Shown here: piece after piece, positions 22,074-26,445 of the stretch | Position numbering within the stretch: position 1 is the stretch's first letter | Layout of the letters: each line of letters begins with the position of its first letter | Source of the DNA: a candidate division Hyd24-12 bacterium UBA5074 | GTDB lineage: Bacteria; Fermentibacterota; Fermentibacteria; Fermentibacterales; Fermentibacteraceae | Length of the DNA stretch: 26,445 nucleotides | Direction: 5' to 3' | Assembly (NCBI GenBank): GCA_002414865.1 | Contig: DIAQ01000064.1 | Location: 4,990-31,434, forward strand | Translations under genes and position numbers: made by a program | Notes under the pieces: generated by a model | Told to the model about the DNA's origin: nothing | Databases searched by the model: none | The model's input: only the letters and a program-made list of their open reading frames with translations

Positions 22074-23852
22074 CTAGAGCTCCCTCTCCGTGTAGTGCGT
22101 GTGGAGGAGCTCATGGGACTTGTGTCCCAGCGGCTTCTCCAGAAACTCCGCATACAGGAGCTGGACCTCGGGGTTCTCGTGCGACTTGCGCAGAGGAAGC
22201 GAGCAGTCCTCTTCATAGATGGCCTGGCAGCGCTTCTGCCTGACTTCGGGGTTGGTCGGGATGGGCTGTCCACCTCCGCCCAGGCATCCGCCGGGGCAGG
22301 CCATCACCTCGATGAAGTGATAGTCGGCCTCTCCTGATGCGACCTTCTCCATGAGCTTCCTGGCGTTGACGAGGCCGTGGGCCACCGCCACCCTGACCGG
22401 CACGCCCTTGAGGAACTCCCAGCCCGGCGCCATGGCGTCGGGGAGCTGGATGGTGGCTTCCTTGATGCCTTCCATCCCGCGCACGGGGGTGATGTCCAGG
22501 TTTCGGAAAGGGACTTCCTTGCCGGTGATTATCTCGTAGGCGGTCCTGAGGGCAGCCTCCATGACGCCTCCGGTTGCGCCGAAGATCACGGCGGCACCCG
22601 AGGAGGATCCCATCCAGCGGTCGTACTTCTCCTCCTGGAGGGTCGAGAAGTCGATTCCGGCCTGGCGGATCATCCGGGCGAGCTCACGGGTCGTCAGGAC
22701 GTAGTCGACATCCTTGTACCCGCTGGAGCGCATCTCGGGCCTGTCCTTCTCATACTTCTTCGCTGTGCAGGGCATGATGGACACGCTGACGACCTTCGAG
22801 GGATCGATGCCCTCCTTGGCCGCCAGATAGGTCTTCACGAGCGCGCCGAACATCTGCTGAGGGCTCTTGCAGGAGGAGAGGTTCGGCAGCAGCCCGGGGA
22901 AATGGTGCTCGATGAACTTGATCCAGCCCGGCGAGCAGCTGGTGATCATCGGGAGAGCAATGTCCTTCCGGCCGTCGACCAGGGCGGCCTTCAGGCGGGA
23001 GAGCAGCTCGTTCCCTTCTTCGACTATCGTCAGATCGGCGGTGAAGTCGGTGTCGAGGATGCGGTCGAATCCGAGCATCCTCATGGCTGCCACCATCTGC
23101 CCCGTGTTCCTGCCCGTGGGAAGGCCGAGAGCTTCGGCGATGCCGACGCGAACCGCCGGAGCCGTCTGGGCCACGACGAACTTCTCGGGATCCTCCAGGG
23201 CGGCCCAGACCTCCCCGATCTCCGACTTCTCGTAGAGAGCGCCGGTGGGGCAGCGGTTGATGCACTGGCCGCACATCGTGCAGGAGACGTTGGAGAGCCC
23301 CTTGTCCTCGAAGGTGGCGATGTGGACGTCGCAGGATCTCTGCATGGGCTTGATCACCGATACGCTCTGCAGCTCGTCGCAGGTGCGCACGCAGCGGGTG
23401 CACATGATGCACTTGCTGTTGTCGCGCATGACGCTCGGGCTGGCTTCCACGACGCTGACCGGCCTGGGCGAGGTCAGGAACCTGTTCATGTCGATGCCCA
23501 TGTCCTCGGCGATCGTCTGGAGCTCGCAGTTACCGTTGCGCTCGCACTCGGGGCAGTTGCTGTCATGAGCGGCGAGCAGCAGCTCCATCGTCGTCCTGCG
23601 CGCCTTGCGAACCTTCGGGCTCCCGGTGCGTACGACCATGTTGGGCGACACCGGAGTGGCGCATGCGGGCTGGAGGGTCTTCCAGCCCTCGACCTCGACG
23701 ACGCATATCCTGCAGTTGCCGGCGATCGTCAGGTCGGGATGGTAGCAGAGCGTGGGGACCGGAATGCCTGCGGCCTGGCAGGCGTCGAGAATGGTCACGC
23801 CTTCCCTGACGCTCATCTCCCTGCCGTTGATGGTGATCGTGACGTTAGGCAT
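22074..23852 (-). CDS. hydA: [FeFe]-hydrogenase catalytic subunit HydA (trimeric, group A3-like)
   Basis: 592 residues. It catalyses H2 formation or uptake; in the HydABC complex it is coupled to NAD(H) and often ferredoxin by electron bifurcation. Domains in order: N-terminal [2Fe-2S] (C36, C47, C50, C64), His-ligated [4Fe-4S] (H96, C100, C103, C109), two [4Fe-4S] clusters (CIMCTRC at 148-154; CTMCGQC at 191-197), then the H-cluster domain. H-cluster motifs are TSCSPGW (304-310), MPCTAKKYEKDRPE (360-373) and EVMACPGGCLGGGGQP (515-530). The first motif differs from the common TSCCPxW by a Ser. The C-terminal tail (QLLYAEFLEKPLGHKSHELL) is the small-subunit-like end of the family. The start ATG 23852 lies 2 bases after the hydB stop. 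The maturases HydE, HydF and HydG are not in the window. Confidence 0.97.
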   Translation of the reverse strand: MPNVTITINGREMSVREGVTILDACQAAGIPVPTLCYHPDLTIAGNCRICVVEVEGWKTLQPACATPVSPNMVVRTGSPKVRKARRTTMELLLAAHDSNCPECERNGNCELQTIAEDMGIDMNRFLTSPRPVSVVEASPSVMRDNSKCIMCTRCVRTCDELQSVSVIKPMQRSCDVHIATFEDKGLSNVSCTMCGQCINRCPTGALYEKSEIGEVWAALEDPEKFVVAQTAPAVRVGIAEALGLPTGRNTGQMVAAMRMLGFDRILDTDFTADLTIVEEGNELLSRLKAALVDGRKDIALPMITSCSPGWIKFIEHHFPGLLPNLSSCKSPQQMFGALVKTYLAAKEGIDPSKVVSVSIMPCTAKKYEKDRPEMRSSGYKDVDYVLTTRELARMIRQAGIDFSTLQEEKYDRWMGSSSGAAVIFGATGGVMEAALRTAYEIITGKEVPFRNLDITPVRGMEGIKEATIQLPDAMAPGWEFLKGVPVRVAVAHGLVNARKLMEKVASGEADYHFIEVMACPGGCLGGGGQPIPTNPEVRQKRCQAIYEEDCSLPLRKSHENPEVQLLYAEFLEKPLGHKSHELLHTHYTEREL

Positions 23853-23854
23853 CG

Positions 23855-25036
23855 TCAGTTCCCTCCCTGTCCGCCCGAGGGGAGCTCCACGAACTGGCTC
23901 ACGATGTCCACGAAGCAGTTCGAGGAGGTCTGGCCGAAGCCGCACTTGCTGGCGAGGCGCATGGTCTCGGCCAGGTCGAAGTAGGGCTTCACGTCTTCCC
24001 TCGTGCGTATCTCACCGGACTTGATGGCCTTCACGGCGTGCCGCAGGCGGCGGTTGCCCTCCCTGCAGGGAGTGCACTGCCCGCAGGACTCGTGCACGAA
24101 GAACTTCATGAAATTGTCCAGGACGTCGAGCATCTTCCTGGACTTGTCGAACACGATGACGCTGCCCCCCGGCGGCAGGTCGCGGAACGAGAGCGATCTT
24201 CCGAGCTCCGTGCTCTTGACGGTTCTGCCGCTGGCGCCGCCGACCTGGACCGCCTGGACGTCCCTGGCGCCGGCCAGTTCGAGCAGATCCCCGAGCGGCG
24301 AGCCCATAGCGAGCTCATAGACTCCCGGCCTCTCGACGTCACCGGAGATGCTGAACAGCTTGGTTCCGGAATCGCCGCCCTCTCCGAGGCCGAGGAACTT
24401 CTCGGCGCCCTGGAGGATGATGTGCGGGACCGCTATGAAGGTCTCGACGTTGTTGATGATGGTGGGGCAGCCCCTGTAGCCGGAGTTCACGGGATATGGG
24501 GGCTTGTTGCGCGGTTCGCCGCGCCTGCCCTCCATGCTCTCGAGCAGGGCCGTCTCCTCGCCGCACACGTAGGCTCCGGCGCCGAAACGGATCTCGACGT
24601 CGAAGTCGAACCTGCCGCCGAAGAGGCCCTTCCCCAGCATTCCGGCCTCCTTCATGCCGGCCATGGCCTTCTCCAGCACGGGAACGAGATAGGGATACTC
24701 GGCCCTCAGATAGATGAGGCCGTATGACGATCCGATGGCGTATCCTGCGATGGCCATGCCTTCGAGCAGCCGGTCGGCGTACTGCTCGATCAGCACCCTG
24801 TCCTTGAAAGTCCCGGGCTCGCCTTCATCGGCGTTGCAGACCACGTATTTGACGTCGCCCGACGCACCGCCGGCGAGGACCCACTTCACGCCGGCCGGGA
24901 AGCCGGCGCCGCCGCGCCCCTGCAGCTTTGCATTCCTGACCTCGAAGGCCACGTCGGCGGGGGTCATGCCCACCGCCTTGCGGAGTGCGCTTCCTAGCTC
25001 GGGCTGGGCGGCCGAAAGGAGCAGTTCCCTCTTCAT
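23855..25036 (-). CDS. hydB: HydB / NuoF-like flavoprotein subunit of the hydrogenase
   Basis: 393 residues. This is the FMN- and NAD(H)-binding subunit that exchanges electrons with NAD+ and passes them to HydA. Motifs: FMN/NADH loops GRGGAGFPAGVKW at 40-52, NADEGEPGTFKDR at 68-80, FGAGAYVCGEETAL at 151-164, and one [4Fe-4S] site ESCGQCTPCREG (C318, C321, C324) with C365 in SKCGFGQTSSN. It lacks the N-terminal thioredoxin-like [2Fe-2S] domain and the C-terminal two-cluster ferredoxin domain of the longer HydB of Thermotoga type, so it is NuoF-sized. The start ATG 25036 has GGGAGG; the frame begins MKRELLLSAAQPELG. It lies between hydC (11 bases upstream) and hydA. Complex I NuoF is the alternative, ruled out by the neighbouring hydA and absence of other nuo genes here. 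Confidence 0.95.
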   Translation of the reverse strand: MKRELLLSAAQPELGSALRKAVGMTPADVAFEVRNAKLQGRGGAGFPAGVKWVLAGGASGDVKYVVCNADEGEPGTFKDRVLIEQYADRLLEGMAIAGYAIGSSYGLIYLRAEYPYLVPVLEKAMAGMKEAGMLGKGLFGGRFDFDVEIRFGAGAYVCGEETALLESMEGRRGEPRNKPPYPVNSGYRGCPTIINNVETFIAVPHIILQGAEKFLGLGEGGDSGTKLFSISGDVERPGVYELAMGSPLGDLLELAGARDVQAVQVGGASGRTVKSTELGRSLSFRDLPPGGSVIVFDKSRKMLDVLDNFMKFFVHESCGQCTPCREGNRRLRHAVKAIKSGEIRTREDVKPYFDLAETMRLASKCGFGQTSSNCFVDIVSQFVELPSGGQGGN

Positions 25037-25047
25037 GCCTGCCTCCC

Positions 25048-25512
25048 CTACTTGAGCCCGCGAACTATCTCGCAGGCCTGTTCGGGAGTAAGCCTGGAGT
25101 GCGGGGTGTTGTCCACGAGCATGGCGGGGCTCTGGTCACAGAGGCCCAGGCAGCTCGTGGTCTCGAGTGTCACCTTGCCATCGGGTGTGGTCTGTCCGGG
25201 GGCGATTCCCAGCTCCTTCTCGAGGGCCGCGAGTATCGCCGCGGACCCTTTCATGTCACAGCTGATCGTCTCGCAGAGCCTCACTATGTGGCGACCCCTG
25301 GGCTCGAGGGAGAAGAACGAGTAGAAGGTGGCGACGCTCTGCACCTCTGCGGTGCTCACGCCGGCTGCCTTCGCGACCTCCCTCATGGCCTCCTCCGAGA
25401 CATGGCCGGATTCGTTGTTGATGTCGGCGAGGAGCTGCATGACGATGCCCTGACCGGACCCGTACCTGCGCACGCCCTCCGCGACTATCTCAGCAGGCTT
25501 GCGGTTTGTCAC
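25048..25512 (-). CDS. hydC: HydC / NuoE-like [2Fe-2S] subunit
   Basis: 154 residues, normal length. A helical N-terminal part (GQGIVMQLLADINNESGHVS, then VSTAEVQSVATFYSFF) is followed by the thioredoxin-like [2Fe-2S] domain with C80 and C85 in RLCETISCDMKG and C121 and C125 in TSCLGLCDQSPAM. It carries electrons between HydB and the rest of the complex. The start is GTG 25512; GTGA overlaps the stop of the response-regulator gene, and GGGAGG lies upstream. Order regulator-hydC-hydB-hydA is one operon. Confidence 0.96.
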   Translation of the reverse strand: MTNRKPAEIVAEGVRRYGSGQGIVMQLLADINNESGHVSEEAMREVAKAAGVSTAEVQSVATFYSFFSLEPRGRHIVRLCETISCDMKGSAAILAALEKELGIAPGQTTPDGKVTLETTSCLGLCDQSPAMLVDNTPHSRLTPEQACEIVRGLK

Positions 25513-25910
25513 TGCCCGCCTCCCTTGCCGAGCAGCTCGCGGATGCGATTGACCAGGATCGTGGGAGGAACCGGCTTCTCGAGATATGCCTCGACAGGGA
25601 AGAAGTCGGGGTGTTCTTCGGGCTTGAAATCGTACCCCGTGACCTTGCCCACAGAGGTGAGCATGATGATGGGGACCTTGCTCTGAAGCTTCCGTCTGAT
25701 GTCCCTTGCGACCGCGAAGCCCTCGTCGGTGTTCTCCATCATCACGTCGAGAACGACGAGATCGGGATTCTCCTCCCCGACCCTGCGGAGGCCTTCCGCG
25801 CCGCTGGACGCCGAGATGACCTCGAACCCGCTCGCCTCCAGCACTATCGTGTTGGCTTCGACGAAGTCCGGATCGTCGTCCACCAGCAGGATCCGCGCCT
25901 TTTCTGTCAT
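25509..25910 (-). CDS. Stand-alone response regulator encoded in the hydrogenase operon
   Basis: 133-residue single receiver domain with no output domain. Conserved residues: acidic pair D11-D12, phospho-accepting D55 (VVLDVMM), T85 (MLTS) and K112 (LEKP). A loop of about 25 residues between T85 and K112 (VGKVTGYDFKPEEHPDFFPV) is longer than in CheY and is rich in acidic and aromatic residues. I recall similar long-loop receivers beside hydrogenase genes in anaerobes, but this is memory, not a search. The ATG 25910 has a long purine-rich ribosome site. It is the first gene of the operon and overlaps hydC by GTGA, so its dose is tied to the hydrogenase subunits. The partner kinase is not visible; the nearest kinase, at 17290-19521, is unlikely to be active. 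Confidence 0.93.
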   Translation of the reverse strand: MTEKARILLVDDDPDFVEANTIVLEASGFEVISASSGAEGLRRVGEENPDLVVLDVMMENTDEGFAVARDIRRKLQSKVPIIMLTSVGKVTGYDFKPEEHPDFFPVEAYLEKPVPPTILVNRIRELLGKGGGQ

Positions 25911-25964
25911 TCCTCTTCCTCTCTGTCGATGAACCTGATCTCAGGGTGTTCGCGATAGATGAAC

Positions 25965-26009
25965 CCGGGCGGAAACCATGTCAACGCCGAACTCGCGGCT
26001 TCCGCCCGG
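25965..26009 (-). promoter_or_regulatory. 10-bp inverted repeat around a perfect TTGACA, upstream of the hydrogenase operon
   Basis: CCGGGCGGAA (25965-25974) and its exact complement (26000-26009) enclose 25 bases that include TTGACA on the minus strand (25984-25979). No good -10 stands at normal spacing (the best is TCTATC, 19 bases away). The position, 55-100 bases upstream of the response-regulator start, suits an operator or promoter for the operon, but a structured end of the ahcY transcript is equally possible. Confidence 0.4.
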
Positions 26010-26013
26010 CCGT

Positions 26014-26042
26014 CCTGCCCGGGACGCGCATGTCCCGGCAGG
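26014..26042 (-). terminator. Hairpin at the end of ahcY (terminator-like, no U-tract)
   Basis: On the minus strand CCTGCCGGGAC pairs with GTCCCGGGCAGG with a single bulged base and a 6-base loop. It starts immediately after the ahcY stop (26046-26044). There is no T-run after it. It probably ends ahcY transcription or protects the mRNA 3' end. Confidence 0.6.
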
Positions 26043-26043
26043 G

Positions 26044-26445
26044 CTAGTACCTGTAGTGGTCCGGCTTGTAGGGACCTTCGGCATCGACGCCGATGTATCC
26101 GGCCTGCTTCCCGGTCAGGCGGGTGAGCTTCACCCCCAGCTTGCCCAGGTGCAGCCGGGCGACTTCCTCGTCCAGCCTCTTGGGGAGCCTGTACACTCCG
26201 ACGGGCGGCCTCTCGCGGAGCAGCTCGAGGAGCGCGAGGCACTGGTTGGTGAACGAGCTGGACATGACGAAGCTGGGATGTCCCGTGGCGCAGCCCAGGT
26301 TGACGAGCCGGCCCTCTGCCAGGAGGTAGATGCAATGTCCGTCCGGGAAAACGTACCTGTCCACCTGCGGTTTGATGTTCTCGATCCTGATCCCCGGGAC
26401 AGCCTGCAGCGCATCCACCTGTATCTCGTTGTCGAAGTGGCCGAT
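26044..26445 (-). CDS. ahcY: S-adenosylhomocysteine hydrolase, C-terminal 133 residues (N-terminus outside window)
   Basis: Hydrolyses S-adenosylhomocysteine to adenosine and homocysteine, removing the inhibitory product of methyl transfer. The window holds only the C-terminal part: IGHFDNEIQVDALQ at the edge, then NLGCATGHPSFVMSSSFTNQ, the conserved substrate/NAD domain region, and the family-typical end, here PYKPDHYRY. The Lys and Tyr at the C-terminus help bind NAD in the neighbouring subunit of the tetramer. The frame continues out of the window at 26445. A hairpin follows the stop. Confidence 0.97.
   Translation of the reverse strand: MGHFDNEIQVDALQAVPGIRIENIKPQVDRYVFPDGHCIYLLAEGRLVNLGCATGHPSFVMSSSFTNQCLALLELLRERPPVGVYRLPKRLDEEVARLHLGKLGVKLTRLTGKQAGYIGVDAEGPYKPDHYRY

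Noticed and set aside
22377..23984. Plus-strand open frame of 535 codons
   Set aside because: Antisense to hydA; low-complexity Gly/Asp/His composition and no motifs.
25907..25984. Short minus-strand frame (TTG start, ends in ATGA overlap with the response regulator)
   Set aside because: 25 codons, no Shine-Dalgarno, and third positions less G+C-rich than true genes here; the overlap is probably accidental.
1..26445. tRNA, rRNA, CRISPR, insertion sequence, prophage, riboswitch or secondary-metabolite cluster
   Set aside because: No cloverleaf, spaced direct repeats, transposase, phage structural gene or biosynthetic core enzyme seen on either strand. The lone recombinase is not enough for a mobile element.

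Overview
The window is G+C-rich (roughly two thirds by eye) and gene-dense, with 20 protein-coding genes I can support, two of them cut by the window edges. It looks like a chromosome segment of an uncultured, Gram-negative, fermentative anaerobe. A FadL-family outer-membrane barrel, Lgt, a LolB-like lipoprotein and a complete MreBCD/PBP2/RodA set point to a diderm, rod-shaped cell. A three-subunit [FeFe]-hydrogenase of the HydABC type points to anaerobic H2 metabolism. Shine-Dalgarno sites are strong (GGGAGG is common), TTG and GTG starts are frequent, and AGG is a common Arg codon. I cannot assign a phylum from the sequence alone; an FCB-type candidate phylum would fit.

Layout. From 1 to 5045, on the minus strand, lies lgt - comF - an unknown polytopic membrane protein - dnaE (3' end outside the window), tightly coupled, with a candidate promoter in the short gap behind rodA. 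From 5118 to 10320, also minus, is the cell-shape operon mreB-mreC-mreD-mrdA(PBP2)-rodA, with overlapping or nearly touching genes. A 33% G+C regulatory island with a perfect 16-bp palindrome sits upstream of mreB. From 10498 to 12357, minus, a PHP-domain phosphoesterase is followed by a 68-residue helical protein and a LolB-like lipoprotein that has no ATG/GTG/TTG start in its natural frame.

From 12435 to 14773, on the plus strand, a nucleotidyltransferase-fold protein is translationally coupled to an HD phosphohydrolase. Convergent to these is an ankyrin-repeat protein with a zinc ribbon (14777-15580). Then come a patatin-like lipase and an MgtC-family membrane protein, coupled and ending in a clear U-tract terminator. 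Next is a hybrid sensor kinase whose ATP-binding domain looks degenerate (17290-19521). Divergent from it is a tyrosine-recombinase-fold protein lacking two expected catalytic-site residues (19675-20520), followed by the outer-membrane barrel gene, which is bracketed by two long perfect inverted repeats.

From 22074 to 25910, minus, is the operon response regulator - hydC - hydB - hydA. Behind it is the 3' end of ahcY (26044-26445), separated by a hairpin and a second inverted repeat.

Most of the window is ordinary housekeeping. I see no tRNA, rRNA, CRISPR array, insertion sequence or phage module. I do not claim a wholly new system. The best leads are the degenerate kinase / degenerate recombinase divergent pair, the non-canonical lipoprotein start, the palindromic island upstream of mreB, the nucleotidyltransferase-HD pair, and the U-tract-less hairpins used as apparent gene ends.
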